Assembly (NCBI GenBank): GCA_020205615.1
Contig: CM035151.1
Location: 15,788,322-15,852,321 of the forward strand
Direction of reading: 5' to 3'
Source: Panax quinquefolius
Taxonomy: Eukaryota; Streptophyta; Magnoliopsida; Apiales; Araliaceae
Length of the DNA stretch: 64,000 nt
Every line of letters begins with the position of its first letter. Within the stretch, counting starts at the first letter, position 1. The notes beneath the pieces were generated by a model. The model saw only the letters and a list, made by a program, of their open reading frames with translations, ran no database searches and was not told where the DNA came from. Shown in pieces: positions 63,941 to 64,000 of the stretch. The translations under genes were made by a program, and so were the position numbers.

Positions 63941-64000
63941 TATCCTCACCTCTTTATCATAATACAGTATCGCACCTTCTAATTTCGAGGGGCTTAAATT

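Larger units (their letters stand above)
57183..64000 (+). mobile_element. Element A2: non-autonomous gypsy LTR retrotransposon (3' LTR outside window)
   Basis: Plus-strand copy of family A. The 5' LTR is 57183-59545, followed by a primer-binding site, gag with two zinc knuckles, a protease-like domain, truncated reverse transcriptase start, then the non-coding segment. The window ends about 20 bp before the expected polypurine tract (GAGGTATCCTCACC-type block at 63940). It lies head to head with A1, so 51.8-64 kb reads as a large inverted repeat. Confidence 0.9.

Noticed and set aside
51820..64000. A single large genomic inversion producing the inverted repeat
   Set aside because: The junction at 57183 falls exactly on an LTR terminus inside an interrupted LTR, and the lengths close; insertion of A2 into A1 explains it without inversion.

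Overview
The window is nuclear DNA from a flowering plant, most likely a core eudicot. Its genes have plant GT-AG introns, it carries plastid-targeted nuclear proteins, and it has plant-type MITEs, a tRNA-derived SINE and Ty3/gypsy chromovirus retrotransposons. The left 30 kb is gene-bearing. The right 34 kb is almost entirely nested LTR retrotransposons.

Gene part (1-29.7 kb). In order: the 3' end of a FRIGIDA-like 4 gene (+), ferredoxin C1 (-), a cytosolic-type O-acetylserine(thiol)lyase / cysteine synthase with ten coding exons (+), plastid SecE1 (-), an OVATE family protein (-), a four-exon glyoxalase-I/VOC gene (-), and a DYW-class pentatricopeptide repeat gene of the MEF11/LOI1 type (-). 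Apart from the glyoxalase gene, this matches from memory the Arabidopsis run At4g14900, 14890, 14880, 14870, 14860, 14850, so the block is ancestral microsynteny enlarged by insertions. The genes are neighbours, not one pathway. Two of them carry lesions as read here: an in-frame TAG in SecE1 and a 1-nt insertion in exon 8 of the cysteine synthase.

Spaces between genes hold small elements: five copies of a ~130-bp fold-back MITE, a Stowaway-like MITE, a CACTA-like element containing a 1.4-kb long-TIR fold-back, a SINE with a perfect 12-bp target duplication, a 3.9-kb solo LTR (target duplication GACTT), and seven long (TA)n tracts.

Retrotransposon part (30.5-64 kb). A solo LTR (30479-33071, duplication ATCTA) is followed by ~1.3 kb of possible old host-gene sequence and then a Russian-doll cluster. 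Element A1 (minus) has its 3' LTR split by a solo LTR (35052-39788), itself split by another solo LTR (37850-39774, duplication GTTGG), and by a 10.3-kb Tekay/Del-like chromovirus B (40886-51220). A second A copy (A2, plus) starts at 57183 inside the 5' LTR of A1 and runs off the window. After removal of the nested insertions the LTR lengths agree (A: 2368, 2363 and a predicted 2360 bp; B: both 2793 bp), which supports the reconstruction.

Family A is non-autonomous. It keeps gag and a protease-like domain, but from the start of reverse transcriptase onward its pol is replaced by ~2 kb of non-coding sequence, part of it matching the LTR type seen at 12-16 kb. The LTR families carry arrays of short hairpin units in the part expected to be transcribed. 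These two features are the most unusual in the window.
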